A stretch of 64,000 nt of DNA from Kitasatospora terrestris (GCF_039542905.1 NZ_BAABIS010000001.1:1736001-1800000), one strand, 5' to 3'. Numbered from the stretch's first letter, positions 52,808-62,251 are shown. Numbers and translations: made by a program. The notes: generated by a model not told the origin, from the letters alone.

Positions 52808-53260
52808 ATGTTCAAGGGATTCCGCAGTTTCCTGCTGCGCGGCAACGTGGTCGACCTGGCGGTCGGCATCGTCATCGGCGCGGCCTTCACCGCCGTCGTC
52901 ACCGGATTCGTCACCGCCTTCCTGACCCCGCTGATCGGCGTCGCCACCGGCGCGGTCGGCGACTTCAGCCAGAAGCACTTCGTGGTGGGCGGCACCAACT
53001 TCCCGTACGGCGCCTTCCTCAACGCGCTGATCAGCTTCGTGCTGATCGCCGCGGTGATCTACTTCGCCGTGGTGGTGCCGGTGGGCAAGCTCCAGAACCG
53101 GTTCAACCCGGTCAAGGAGACCCCGGTCAAGAAGGCCGACTGCCCGGAGTGCCTGTCCACCGTGCCGGCCGCGGCGACCCGCTGCGCGCACTGCACCAGC
53201 GAGCTGGCCGGGCGTCCCGGCTTCCCGGCCCAGGCGAGCCCCCTGGAGCCCGCTCGTTGA
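52808..53260 (+). CDS. mscL: Large-conductance mechanosensitive channel
   Basis: 150 aa. ATG 52808 gives the standard N-terminus (MFKGFRSFLLRGNVVDLAVG); an ATG three codons earlier is also possible. Two membrane helices (about 15-40, 68-92) are in place. After residue 105 comes a soluble tail with C112-x-x-C115 and C126-x-x-C129 (CPECLSTVP, then CAHC), a zinc-ribbon-like knuckle not present in E. coli MscL. It opens under membrane tension to release osmolytes. A hairpin follows about 40 nt after the stop. Confidence 0.93.
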   Translation: MFKGFRSFLLRGNVVDLAVGIVIGAAFTAVVTGFVTAFLTPLIGVATGAVGDFSQKHFVVGGTNFPYGAFLNALISFVLIAAVIYFAVVVPVGKLQNRFNPVKETPVKKADCPECLSTVPAAATRCAHCTSELAGRPGFPAQASPLEPAR

Positions 53261-53299
53261 CAAATTGTTGACGCCCCGCGGGCCGTCGGCACCCCCGCG

Positions 53300-53332
53300 C
53301 CCTCCGGATCCGGTCGTCCGACCGCCGGAGGG
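53300..53332. terminator. Hairpin after mscL
   Basis: Arms CCCTCCGG (53300-53307) and CCGGAGGG (53325-53332) plus inner CGGTCG/CGACCG (53311-53316, 53319-53324) form a 14-bp stem with a 3-nt bulge (ATC) and a 2-nt loop. Likely terminator of mscL. Confidence 0.6.
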
Positions 53333-53520
53333 TCGCCGCCGTCGCTTCGCCGGGCGTTCCACTGCCCGTCAGACGTCCGCGATGGCCGGAATCCACCCGC
53401 CCAATTGTCCGTTCTTCGTCACATTCGGACCCTTTGTGCACGCGAAGACTCTGTAAACAGTTGAACTCCCGGGCTTCCCACTCTCCTCAGCAGGCGCATT
53501 GTGGGCTTACGGTATGCCCC

Positions 53521-54195
53521 ATGACCTCGCCCCGCTCCTACGACGGAGTCGGCTACCCCTCTCCGTCCTTCTCCTCCGGCACGCCCATCTACGACAGCTT
53601 GGTCGCAGAGCGCGGCATCCCGCAGATCGCCCCGATCAATGTGCCCCCGGCACTCCCCTCCTCCTACGGCTCCGGTTACGGCAGCTACAGCGGGTCCGGC
53701 TACGGCGGCTACGACAGCCCCGCGAGCAACCTGCCCGCCCTGCCGCCCGCGCGTCTCGCCCTGGGCCCCGGCCCGAGCAGCGCCCCGGCGCCGAGCATGC
53801 CCGGCCAGCCCACCGGCGGTTACGCCGCCGCCCCGCAGGCCGGCTACCCGACCACCGCGCAGTCGTACGTCCCGGGCCAGCGCCCGGCCGGGCCGGCCGC
53901 CTTCCAGCCGGCCCAGCCGCAGGCCCCGTACGGCGGCGCCGCGCAGGGCTTCGCCGGCCAGGGCCAGCCGCAGAACGGCTTCGCCTCCGCCCCGCAGTCC
54001 TTCGGTGCGCCGAGCTTCGGCAGCCAGGGCTTCGGCGCGCAGGCCCCGCAGGCCGGCTACTCCGCCGACCAGAGCTTCGGCGGCAACCAGCTGCGCCCGG
54101 CCGCTCCGGTCGCCCCGGTCCGTCCGGTGGTGCCGCAGCAGTACCAGGCCCCGCAGCAGTACGGCCAGTACCAGCAGTACCCGCAGGCCGGCTGA
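53521..54195 (+). CDS. Low-complexity Gln/Pro/Gly/Tyr-rich protein
   Basis: 224 aa, ATG 53521. The first 40 residues (SPSFSSGTPIYDSLVAERG, then PQIAPINVP) are the most ordered; this start resembles a conserved streptomycete family of unknown function. The rest is disordered, rich in Gln, Pro, Gly, Tyr, Ala and Phe, with repeats such as QAPQQYGQYQQY and SFGSQGFGAQAP. No Shine-Dalgarno is seen; TACGGT ends 7 nt before the ATG, fitting a leaderless mRNA. Such a sequence could phase-separate or interact with membranes or other proteins, but its function is unknown. Confidence 0.7.
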   Translation: MTSPRSYDGVGYPSPSFSSGTPIYDSLVAERGIPQIAPINVPPALPSSYGSGYGSYSGSGYGGYDSPASNLPALPPARLALGPGPSSAPAPSMPGQPTGGYAAAPQAGYPTTAQSYVPGQRPAGPAAFQPAQPQAPYGGAAQGFAGQGQPQNGFASAPQSFGAPSFGSQGFGAQAPQAGYSADQSFGGNQLRPAAPVAPVRPVVPQQYQAPQQYGQYQQYPQAG

Positions 54196-54265
54196 GCCGA
54201 CCTGACCCGCCCGCCCGGCGCACGAGGGAGCCGGGCGGCACGAGCGGAGCAGGGGTCACCCCCGG

Positions 54266-54298
54266 GGCCGCCCGCACCGTCCCACGGTGCGGGCGGCC
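54266..54298. terminator. Hairpin terminator
   Basis: A perfect 15-bp stem (54266-54280, 54284-54298; arm GGCCGCCCGCACCGT) with a CCC loop is followed by TT. It lies 71 nt after the low-complexity gene and before the MOSC gene. Confidence 0.85.
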
Positions 54299-54374
54299 TT
54301 CGCACGTCCGGGGCCGGACGACGGCACCCGAACCGCCCTGCCGGACGGGCGCGGGCGGCTGGCAGGATGGGCCC

Positions 54375-55232
54375 ATGCCACAGCTGACCGGACTGCACCT
54401 CTACCCCGTCAAGTCCACCTACCGGCTGAGCCCGGACAGTGCCCGGGTCGAGCCCTGGGGCCTGGCCGGCGACCGCCGCTGGATGCTCGTCGACCCGCGC
54501 GGCAAGGCGCTCACCCAGCGCGAGGAGCCCGCGCTCGGCCAGTACCGCGTCCGGCCCGCCGAGGACGGCACGCTCACCGTCACCGCCCCCGACGGCGCCA
54601 CCGTCACCGTCCCGGTCCCGCTGGTCAAGGACGGCGCCGACGAGGTCGAGGTCGACGTCTTCGGCACCCGCATCGCCGCCGCCCTGGCCGCCGCCGGGGC
54701 GGAGCGCTTCTTCACCGAGCGGCTCGGCGAGGTCCGCCTGGTCCACCTCGACCGGCCCGACACCGGCCGGCCGATCGACCCCGCGTACGCCGAGGCGGGC
54801 GAGACCGTCTCCTTCGCCGACGGCTACCCGCTGCTGCTCACCACCACCGCCTCGCTCGACGACCTCAACCGCCGGATCGCCGAGGACCACCCGGACGACC
54901 CGGTCAAGGGCGCGCCCCTCCCGATGGAGCGGTTCCGACCCAACGTCGTCGTCTCCGGCACCGACGCCTGGGCCGAGGACGACTGGCGGCGGATCCGGAT
55001 CGGCGAGCTGGAGTTCCGCGTGGCCAAGCCGTGCGGCCGCTGCCTGGTCACCACCACCGACCAGGAGACCGGCGTCCGGCGCGGGCCCGAGCCGCTGCGC
55101 GCCCTCGGCCGCTACCGCCGGTTCGGCCAGAAGCTGGTCTTCGGCCAGAACCTGGTGCCGATCCGGCCGGAAGGCACCGTGGGAGACACCCTGGGCACTC
55201 TCCGGCTCGGCGACCAGGTGACCGTCCTGTGA
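54375..55232 (+). CDS. MOSC domain protein
   Basis: 285 aa, ATG 54375. An N-terminal MOSC_N beta-barrel (LYPVKSTYRLSPDSARV, then GLAGDRRWMLVD) is followed by the MOSC domain with SFADGYPLLLTTTASLDDLN, RFRPNVVVSG and the conserved Cys in KPCGRCLVTTTD. MOSC proteins bind molybdenum cofactor or carry sulfur, as in mARC amidoxime reductases and YcbX-like enzymes. No ferredoxin domain follows, so a partner would be needed for electron supply. Confidence 0.9.
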   Translation: MPQLTGLHLYPVKSTYRLSPDSARVEPWGLAGDRRWMLVDPRGKALTQREEPALGQYRVRPAEDGTLTVTAPDGATVTVPVPLVKDGADEVEVDVFGTRIAAALAAAGAERFFTERLGEVRLVHLDRPDTGRPIDPAYAEAGETVSFADGYPLLLTTTASLDDLNRRIAEDHPDDPVKGAPLPMERFRPNVVVSGTDAWAEDDWRRIRIGELEFRVAKPCGRCLVTTTDQETGVRRGPEPLRALGRYRRFGQKLVFGQNLVPIRPEGTVGDTLGTLRLGDQVTVL

Positions 55233-55312
55233 CCGCACTCGTTGCACCGGGCGAACGCACCGCTCCCAGGTACTGTGACCGCAGTCGACGAAGGTGGGGA
55301 TGACAGACCGTC

Positions 55313-57703
55313 ATGGCTGAGCACAGGGTCAGGGTCACCCAGGACAGCGCCTCGCGCTGGCGCCGCCGCGCCGGCGACTACCAGTCGCTCGCCGAAGCGC
55401 TGATCGCCGCCGAACCGGGTGACACCCTCACCCTGCGGCCCGGCACCTTCCGGGAGGCGGTGCTGGTCGACAAGGCGGTGACGCTGCGCCCCGCCGAGGG
55501 CCCGGGCAGCGTCCGGATCGACCCGCCGCTCGGCGTCCCGCTGACCGTCACCGCCGCCGCGACCGTCCACGGCCTGGTCATCGAGGGCTCCGACACCGCC
55601 GCGCCCGCCGTCCTGGTCACCGGCCCGAAGGCGGTCGCCGAGCTCGCCGACTGCCGGGTGGAGGCCCGGGCCGCCGTCGGCGTGGAGATCACCGACGGCG
55701 CCCGCGCCACCCTGACCGGCTGCCTGGTCGACAACCCGACCGGCCTCGGCGTCCGGCTGCGCGGCGGCGCCGGGGCCGACCTGCGGGACTGCGAGAGCGC
55801 GGCCGCGGCCCAGGCCGGTGTCGCCGTCCTCGGCGGCTCGACCGCCCGGCTGGAACGCTGCCGCGTCCACCACGCCGGCGGCGCCGGCGTCCTGCTCGCC
55901 GACTCCGGCACCACCGTCGAGCTCACCGGCTGCGAGATCTACGAGGTGCGCGGCAGCGGCGTCCAGGCCGAGTCGCAGGCGACCGGACGGCTCACCGACT
56001 GCACCGTGCACCGGGTGACCGGCAACGGCCTCACCCTCGACACCGAGGCCGAACTCACCCTCGACGGCTGCCGGGTGCACGACCTCCCGGAGAACGCCGC
56101 CGACCTGCGCGGCCGCTCCCGCCTGGTGCTGAACCGCTCCACCGTGCACGACTTCGGCCGCGGCGCGCTCTCCGTCTGGGACACCGGCACCCGGGCCGAG
56201 GCCGAGGGCAGCCGCTTCCACTCCTCCACCGGCGACTACCCGGCGCTCTGGGTGAGCGACGGCGCCGCCGTCGCCCTCACCGACTGCGCCCTCGACGACC
56301 TCCCCGACGCGCTCTTCGTCCTCGACCAGGGCTCCACCGCCACCGCCCGCGACTGCTCGTTCACCGGCGTCCGCAGCTCCGCGGTCTCCGTCAGCAGCGG
56401 CGCCACCGCCGAACTGACCGACTGCCGGATCCAGCGGACCGGCACCGGCCTGTGGTTCCGCGACCACGGCAGCGGCGGCCTGCTGACCGGCTGCGAGATC
56501 GCCGAGGTGGCCACCGGGGTGATCGTCACCAAGGGCGCCGACCCGGTGCTGCGCGACTGCACGGTGCGCGGCGCCGCGGACGCCGGGGTGTACGTGTCGG
56601 CGCAGGGCCGCGGCACCTTCGAGGAGGTCCGGGTCACCCAGGGCCGCGGCTTCGGCTTCCACGTCATCGACGGCTGCCGGACCCGGCTGGTGCGCTGCCG
56701 CGCCGAGGGCAACGCCCGGGCCGGCTTCGAGTTCGCCGAGCCGGGCCCGATCGCCGAGGGCTGCACCTCCGACGACGTCGCCCCCACGCCGGCCGAGCTG
56801 CCCGCTCCCCGTCCCGAGCCGCTGCGGGCCACCACCGCCCCCGTCCTCGCCGCTCCCGCGCTCACCGCCCCGCCGCAGATCGGCCCGATCCCCGACTGCC
56901 GCCCGGCCGACGAGGCGCTCGCCGAACTGGACGCCCTGGTCGGCCTCGCCACCGTCAAGCAGGAGGTGCGCACCCTGATCGACCTGATCTCGGTCGGCCG
57001 CCGCCGGCAGCAGGCCGGGCTGAAGGCGCCCTCGCCCCGCCGCCACCTGGTCTTCACCGGCTCCCCCGGCACCGGCAAGACCACCGTGGCCCGGCTCTAC
57101 GGCGAGATCCTGGCCTCGCTCGGCGTGCTGCAGCGCGGCCACCTGGTCGAGGTGGCCCGGGTCGACCTGGTCGGCGAGCACATCGGCTCCACAGCGATCC
57201 GCACCGCCGCCGCGTTCGACCGGGCGCGCGGCGGGGTGCTCTTCGTCGACGAGGCGTACGCGCTGGCGCCGGAGGACGGCGGCCGCGACTTCGGCCGGGA
57301 GGCGATCGACACCCTGGTGAAGCTGATGGAGGACCATCGGGACGAGGTGGTGGTGATCGTCGCCGGGTACACCGCCGAGATGGAGCGCTTCCTGGCCGCC
57401 AACCCCGGCCTGTCCTCCCGTTTCTCCCGGACCGTCACCTTCCCCGACTACAGCGCCGACGAGCTGCTGCAGATCGCCCGCGCGCAGTGCGTGGAGCACG
57501 AGTACCGGTTCGCCGAGGCCACCGAGGGCGCGCTGCTCGACCACTTCACCGCGATCGACCGGAGTGCCGGCTTCGGCAACGGGCGGACCGCCCGGCAGGT
57601 GTTCGAGACCATGGTGGAACGGCACGCGATGCGGGTCGCCCAACTGCCCGACCCCTCCACCGAGGACCTGCAGCTGCTCGTCCCGACCGATCTGCCCGGC
57701 TGA
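55313..57703 (+). CDS. Right-handed beta-helix fused to CbbX/SpoVK-type AAA+ ATPase
   Basis: 796 aa, ATG 55313. Residues about 20-490 form a pectate-lyase-like parallel beta-helix with about 22-residue coils (LVIEGSDTAAPAVLVTGP, ATLTGCLVDNPTGLGV and many others, each with T-x-C or D-C). After a Pro/Ala linker (about 495-525) is an AAA+ module: Walker A GSPGTGKTT at 583-591, Walker B VLFVDEAYAL, arginine finger SSRFSRTVTFP, and sensor 2 GNGRTAR. The AAA+ part resembles CbbX, SpoVK and EccA. A soluble protein with no signal peptide; the beta-helix is therefore cytoplasmic, and probably recruits substrates for remodelling. Confidence 0.88.
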   Translation: MAEHRVRVTQDSASRWRRRAGDYQSLAEALIAAEPGDTLTLRPGTFREAVLVDKAVTLRPAEGPGSVRIDPPLGVPLTVTAAATVHGLVIEGSDTAAPAVLVTGPKAVAELADCRVEARAAVGVEITDGARATLTGCLVDNPTGLGVRLRGGAGADLRDCESAAAAQAGVAVLGGSTARLERCRVHHAGGAGVLLADSGTTVELTGCEIYEVRGSGVQAESQATGRLTDCTVHRVTGNGLTLDTEAELTLDGCRVHDLPENAADLRGRSRLVLNRSTVHDFGRGALSVWDTGTRAEAEGSRFHSSTGDYPALWVSDGAAVALTDCALDDLPDALFVLDQGSTATARDCSFTGVRSSAVSVSSGATAELTDCRIQRTGTGLWFRDHGSGGLLTGCEIAEVATGVIVTKGADPVLRDCTVRGAADAGVYVSAQGRGTFEEVRVTQGRGFGFHVIDGCRTRLVRCRAEGNARAGFEFAEPGPIAEGCTSDDVAPTPAELPAPRPEPLRATTAPVLAAPALTAPPQIGPIPDCRPADEALAELDALVGLATVKQEVRTLIDLISVGRRRQQAGLKAPSPRRHLVFTGSPGTGKTTVARLYGEILASLGVLQRGHLVEVARVDLVGEHIGSTAIRTAAAFDRARGGVLFVDEAYALAPEDGGRDFGREAIDTLVKLMEDHRDEVVVIVAGYTAEMERFLAANPGLSSRFSRTVTFPDYSADELLQIARAQCVEHEYRFAEATEGALLDHFTAIDRSAGFGNGRTARQVFETMVERHAMRVAQLPDPSTEDLQLLVPTDLPG

Positions 57704-57786
57704 CCGGTCTGCCCCGCTGACCGGTCGGGGCCGCGTGCAAGGATTGGTCGTACGATCTGCATTCCAGCACCGGAGGGGGACGGTCC

Positions 57787-58593
57787 GTGGCCGACACCAG
57801 CAACCTGCTCGCCGAGCAGCGCCGGGCTCTCATCCTGGACGAGGTCCGCCGGCGCGGCGGCGTCCGGGTCAACGAGCTGACCCGGCAGTTGAACGTGTCG
57901 GACATGACGATCCGCCGCGACCTCGACGCGCTCGCCCGGGCCGGCTCGGTCGAGAAGGTGCACGGCGGCGCGGTCTCGGTCGAGGCCGCCCGGACCCACG
58001 AGCCCGGCTTCGAGGCGAAGTCGGTCCTGGAGCCGTCCGCCAAGGAGGAGATCGCCCGGGCCGCCGCCGCCCTGGTCCAGCCCGGCAGCGCGATCGCCCT
58101 CTCCGGCGGCACCACCACCTTCGCCCTCGCCCACCGGCTGACGGCCGTCCCGGAGCTGACCGTGGTGACCAACTCCGTCCGGGTCGCGGACGTGTTCGCC
58201 GAGGCGCAGCGCGACCGCACCGACGGCGGTCCGGCGGCGACCGTCGTCCTCACCGGCGGCGTGCGCACCCCGTCCGACGCCCTGGTCGGCCCGGTCGCCG
58301 ACCGGTCGATCCGCTCGCTCCGCTTCGACCTGCTCTTCCTCGGCACCCACGGCCTCTCCCTGGACGCGGGCCTGTCCACCCCCAACCTCGCCGAGGCCGA
58401 GACCAACCGCGCGTTCATCGGCTCCGCCCGCCGCACCGTCGTGGTCGCCGACCACACCAAGTGGGGCACCGTCGGCCTCTCCACCTTCGCCGACCTCACC
58501 GAGGTCGACACCTGGGTCACCGACACCGGGCTCCCCGAGGACGCCGCCACCGCGGCCCGCGACCGCATCCGCGAGGTCCTGCTGGCCGGCTGA
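57787..58593 (+). CDS. DeoR-family transcriptional regulator
   Basis: 268 aa, GTG 57787 with GGAGGGGG 9 nt upstream. N-terminal helix-turn-helix (VRVNELTRQLNVSDMTIRRD, then LDALARAGSVEKVHGG), followed by a DeoRC sugar-phosphate sensor domain with LSGGTTTFALAHRL and TPNLAEAETNRAFIG. DeoR regulators respond to phosphorylated sugars and repress catabolic genes. No sugar-use operon adjoins it, so its targets are elsewhere. 83 nt after the beta-helix/AAA+ gene. Confidence 0.93.
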   Translation: MADTSNLLAEQRRALILDEVRRRGGVRVNELTRQLNVSDMTIRRDLDALARAGSVEKVHGGAVSVEAARTHEPGFEAKSVLEPSAKEEIARAAAALVQPGSAIALSGGTTTFALAHRLTAVPELTVVTNSVRVADVFAEAQRDRTDGGPAATVVLTGGVRTPSDALVGPVADRSIRSLRFDLLFLGTHGLSLDAGLSTPNLAEAETNRAFIGSARRTVVVADHTKWGTVGLSTFADLTEVDTWVTDTGLPEDAATAARDRIREVLLAG

Positions 58594-58667
58594 CCCGGCC
58601 CCCGAAAGGGTTTCTCCACCGACGGCACGACCTGCGAGGATGTCGCACACCAGTCGAGGGGGACGCC

Positions 58668-59984
58668 ATGGCCATCGAGATCGACCTGCCGCTCGCACCG
58701 GACGCCGGGGCGGACCGGCTGGCCGCCGAGCTGACCGAGGTCGGCAACGAGCGCTTCCTGCGGGCGGTGCTGCACGACCCGGTGGCGCTCCACCACCGCA
58801 GCACGGACCGGCTCGTCGGCCGCCCGCACACCCCGACGGCACCCGAGTCCGGCGGCAGCCTGCTGCTGCGCGCCCTGCACACCGCCTTCGCGGCGCACCT
58901 GCCGCTCAGCCTCTCCCCCGACCTGCTCTGGTACGCGATCGTCCACGAGGTGGCCGTCCACGTCCGGTTGAACCCGGACGCCTACGCCGGGCTGTTCGGC
59001 GCGACGGCCGACGGGAAGCAGACGGTCCGGGTCCACGACGACCACGCGATGTTCGACTGGCAGCGCTCGATCCACCTGGTCCGGGAGCCGCTGGCGGCCG
59101 CCGTCGGCGCCGAGGCGGTGGAGCTGTTCCGGCCGGCCTTCTCCACCACCACGCCGACCGAGTCGGCCGCCGCCCTGGTCGCGCTGATGGACGTGGTCAG
59201 CCCGTACGTCCGCTTCGAGTGGATCACCATGTGCGGCATCCCCCGGATCCGTCTGGAGGGCACCGCCGACGACTGGGCGCTGCTCGCCTCCCGGACCCGC
59301 GAACTGGCGGGCTGGTTCGACGGGTTGCGCCTCTGGTTCAAGGGTCTGCGGCCTGTGCTGGACACCGTCGCCGCGACGGCGGCGGGCGCGGACGTGAACC
59401 AGGACTTCTGGCGCTCGATCTACAAGCACGAGTCGCAGTCCGGCGGGGACTTCGTGACCGGGTGGATCAACGCCTTCCTCGCCCACCGCTATCCCGGCGA
59501 CGGGCCGGTCGCCAAGCGGGAGTTCGGTGCGGGCCGGGTGAGCGAGAGCGAGTTCCCCTCGCACGTCTCCCGAGTGCCGTTCGAGTGGCACTTCCCCGGC
59601 CTCACCCTGGAGATGGCGTTCCTCGGCGGCGTCCTCGGCATCGAGCGGGACGGCGAGTGGCTTCGCCCCCGGCTCGGTCAGGCCGTGGCGGAGCTGCTGC
59701 CCCGCACCGGCCCGCTCGACCCCCGGCTGCCGGAGCGCTGGCAGCTGGCGGACATCCGTCGGGTCACCGGGCAGCCCGGGGCGCGGATCGTCGACACGGT
59801 CACCCGGATCCGGCACGAGGGTGGGTGGGCCGAAGCGACCGTGGTGATCGGGGCGGACCGGGGGCTGCTGCTGCTCGGGACGGCCGACGGCCGCTGGCAC
59901 GTCGGCGAGCCGGGCACCGAGCCGGGGGTCGCGCACGCCCTGTGGTCCGAGGCCGACCTGCCCTCCGCCCTGAGCTGGCTCTGA
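58668..59984 (+). CDS. DUF4419 protein
   Basis: 438 aa, ATG 58668 with GAGGGGG 9 nt upstream. Recognised by HLPLSLSPDLLWYAIVHEV, WITMCGIPRIRLEGTADDW and FWRSIYKHES, the pattern of DUF4419. There is no signal peptide or membrane helix; the fold is probably alpha plus beta. The function of the family is unknown. Conserved His and Trp positions suggest an enzyme. Convergent with the PLP-enzyme gene, 20 nt apart. Confidence 0.8.
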   Translation: MAIEIDLPLAPDAGADRLAAELTEVGNERFLRAVLHDPVALHHRSTDRLVGRPHTPTAPESGGSLLLRALHTAFAAHLPLSLSPDLLWYAIVHEVAVHVRLNPDAYAGLFGATADGKQTVRVHDDHAMFDWQRSIHLVREPLAAAVGAEAVELFRPAFSTTTPTESAAALVALMDVVSPYVRFEWITMCGIPRIRLEGTADDWALLASRTRELAGWFDGLRLWFKGLRPVLDTVAATAAGADVNQDFWRSIYKHESQSGGDFVTGWINAFLAHRYPGDGPVAKREFGAGRVSESEFPSHVSRVPFEWHFPGLTLEMAFLGGVLGIERDGEWLRPRLGQAVAELLPRTGPLDPRLPERWQLADIRRVTGQPGARIVDTVTRIRHEGGWAEATVVIGADRGLLLLGTADGRWHVGEPGTEPGVAHALWSEADLPSALSWL

Positions 59985-60004
59985 CCTCCGGCCGACGGGG
60001 ACGC

Positions 60005-61108
60005 TCAGTCGAGGGTGGCGGCGCCCGCCAGGAAGGCCAGCATCAGCTCCCGGTACGGCTCGATGTCGATGGCCTGCTCGGCCAGCCACTCGTCGGAGTA
60101 GTACTTGTCGAGGTAGCGGTCGCCGGGGTCACAGATCAGGCCGACCACGCTGCCGGTGCGGCCCTCGGCGCGCATCTCGGCGATGATCCGCAGCGCGCTC
60201 CACAGCCCGGTGCCGGTGGAGGCACCGGCCTTCTTGCCGAGCAGCTGCTCCAGCACACGGATCGCGGCGATCGAGGCGGCGTCCGGGACCTTCATCATCC
60301 GGTCGATCGCGCCGGGCACGAAGCTGGGCTCCATCCGGGGCCGGCCGATGCCCTCGATCCGGGAGCCGGAGGCGCAGGTGGCGTCGGGGTCGTGCTTGAC
60401 CCAGCCGTCGAAGAAGCAGGAGTTCTCCGGGTCGGCGACGCAGATCCGGGTGTCGTGCTGCATGTAGTGCACGTACCGGGCGATGGTGGCGGAGGTGCCG
60501 CCGGTGCCCGCGGTGGCGACGATCCAGGCGGGCTCGGGGTGGGGTTCCATACGCAGCTGGGCGAAGATCGACTCGGCGATGTTGTTGTTGCCGCGCCAGT
60601 CGGTGGCCCGCTCGGCGTAGGTGAACTGGTCCATGTAGTGCCCGCCGGTCTCGGCGGCGAGCCGGGCGGCGACCTCGTAGACCTCGCAGGGGTTGTCGAC
60701 CAGGTGACATCGGCCGCCGTGGAACTCGATCAGTTCGATCTTGGCCCGGCTGGTGGTGCGGGCCATCACCGCGATGAAGGGGACGCCGATCAGGCCGGCG
60801 AAGTACGCCTCCGAGACGGCGGTGGAGCCGCTGGACGCCTCGATCACCGGCCGGTCGGGGCGGATCCAGCCGTTGCACAGCCCGTACAGGAAGAGCGAGC
60901 GGGCCAGCCGGTGCTTGAGGCTGCCCGTCGGGTGGGTCGACTCGTCCTTGAGGTAGAGGTCGATGCCCCACTCGGCGGGCAGCGGGAATCTCAGCAGGTG
61001 GGTGTCGGCGGACCGGTTGTTGTCGGCCTGCACCCGGCGGACGGCCTCCTTCAGCCACGCCCGGTACTCGGCATCGGTACGGTCCACGTCCAGGGTGGGG
61101 CTGGCCAT
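60005..61108 (-). CDS. PLP-dependent cysteine synthase-fold enzyme (Cds1-like)
   Basis: 367 aa, ATG 61108 with GAGGAGAG 6 nt upstream. Fold-type II PLP enzyme: [18 protein letters not shown] with the PLP Lys at K65, [15 protein letters not shown] and [12 protein letters not shown] for phosphate binding, and [12 protein letters not shown]. The size and the TGSLKHR start match the actinobacterial cysteine synthase/cysteine desulfhydrase (Cds1) group, which degrades cysteine to sulfide. The promoter region has an inverted repeat (61149-61179). The reaction is inferred from the family. Confidence 0.85.
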   Translation of the reverse strand: MASPTLDVDRTDAEYRAWLKEAVRRVQADNNRSADTHLLRFPLPAEWGIDLYLKDESTHPTGSLKHRLARSLFLYGLCNGWIRPDRPVIEASSGSTAVSEAYFAGLIGVPFIAVMARTTSRAKIELIEFHGGRCHLVDNPCEVYEVAARLAAETGGHYMDQFTYAERATDWRGNNNIAESIFAQLRMEPHPEPAWIVATAGTGGTSATIARYVHYMQHDTRICVADPENSCFFDGWVKHDPDATCASGSRIEGIGRPRMEPSFVPGAIDRMMKVPDAASIAAIRVLEQLLGKKAGASTGTGLWSALRIIAEMRAEGRTGSVVGLICDPGDRYLDKYYSDEWLAEQAIDIEPYRELMLAFLAGAATLD

Positions 61109-61148
61109 CGCGCACTCTCCTCGGTCGCCGGTCTCTTCCCCACCCAGT

Positions 61149-61179
61149 GTAACAGTCGATTACGATAAGTGACCGTTAC
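61149..61179. promoter_or_regulatory. Operator-like inverted repeat upstream of the Cds1-like gene
   Basis: GTAACAGTC (61149-61157) and GACCGTTAC (61171-61179) are inverted repeats with one mismatch in nine, separated by an AT-rich 13 nt. On the minus strand TACACT, a -10-like box, overlaps the left arm. A repressor bound here would block the Cds1-like gene. Confidence 0.5.
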
Positions 61180-61239
61180 GGCGGTTCCAGCTTCCGCTTA
61201 TCGCCCACCCGTTCGCCCCGTGCCCCGCGGGCCCCTCGG

Positions 61240-62100
61240 CTACCGCGGGAGGGCCACCGCCTCGCCCGACACCCGCACCCGCCGGTCCTCCGCGCGCAGC
61301 TCCACGCCCAGCACGCCCGGCCGCCCCATGTCCTGCCCCTGGTAGAGGGTGAGCCGTCCCGCCTCCAGACCCTCCAGCTCCCGCAGGTACGCGCCGAACG
61401 CGGCGGCCGCCGCCCCCGTCGCCGAGTCCTCCACCACGCCGCCGACCGGGAACGGGTCCCGCACGTCGAACTCGGTGGCCGAGCGGCGGAAGACCAGCTG
61501 CAGCGTGGTCAGGTCCAGGCGGAGCATCAGCGCCGTCAGCCGCTCGAAGTCGTACGCCAGGTCGGCCAGCCGCCTCCGGGTCGCCGCCGCGAGCACCAGG
61601 TGGCGCGCCCCCGCGTAGGCGATCCGGGGCGGCAGCGAGCCGTCCAGGTCGGAGCGGCTCCAGCCGAGCGCCGCCAGCGCCTCCGCCAGGTCCTCCTCCG
61701 CCACCGCCTCCACCGCCGGAGCCACGCTGGTGAGCGTCGCGCGCAGCACCCCGCCGCCGCCCTCGGCGACCTCGACCGGCACCGGACCCGCCTTGGTCTC
61801 GAACAGCACCTCGCCCGGGCCGATCCGCTCCGCCAGCGCCACCGCCGCCGCGACCGTCGCGTGACCGCAGAACGGCACCTCCGCCTTGGGGCTGAAGTAC
61901 CGCACCGCGTAGGTGCGCGGCCGCACCGGCGAGCGGGTCAGGAACGCCGTCTCCGAGTAGCCCAGTTCGGCGGCGATCGCCAACTGCCGTGCGTCGTCCA
62001 GCCCGGACGCGTCCAGCACCACGCCGGCCGGGTTGCCGCCCGCCGGATCCGCCGTGAACGCCGAGTACCGCAGCACCTCGGGCGCAGAAGAGTTCGTCAT
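61240..62100 (-). CDS. PhzF-family isomerase/epimerase-like protein
   Basis: 286 aa, ATG 62100. PhzF signature: YSAFTADPAGGNPAGVVLD, LGYSETAFL with catalytic E50, YFSPKAEVPFCGHATVAAA and DSATGAAAAAFGAYL. The diaminopimelate-epimerase fold with two pseudo-repeats is intact. PhzF itself isomerises a phenazine precursor, but most members in genomes have unknown substrates. No phenazine genes are near, so a phenazine role is not supported. Confidence 0.9.
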   Translation of the reverse strand: MTNSSAPEVLRYSAFTADPAGGNPAGVVLDASGLDDARQLAIAAELGYSETAFLTRSPVRPRTYAVRYFSPKAEVPFCGHATVAAAVALAERIGPGEVLFETKAGPVPVEVAEGGGGVLRATLTSVAPAVEAVAEEDLAEALAALGWSRSDLDGSLPPRIAYAGARHLVLAAATRRRLADLAYDFERLTALMLRLDLTTLQLVFRRSATEFDVRDPFPVGGVVEDSATGAAAAAFGAYLRELEGLEAGRLTLYQGQDMGRPGVLGVELRAEDRRVRVSGEAVALPR

Positions 62101-62251
62101 GCCCGCTCAACGACGACCGGCCCGCCGTGATTCCGACTGTTAACGCAACATCGCCGAGCGGCCATCGGAGCGAGACCCGCCTGCAAAACCATCGTCATAT
62201 CGGCCGTGCATCCTTTCAGTCAGAGGAAACCTCCCGGAAGGAGCACAGGAA

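Noticed and set aside
61240..62100. Phenazine biosynthesis locus
   Set aside because: PhzF-like proteins are widespread with other roles, and no other phz gene is present.
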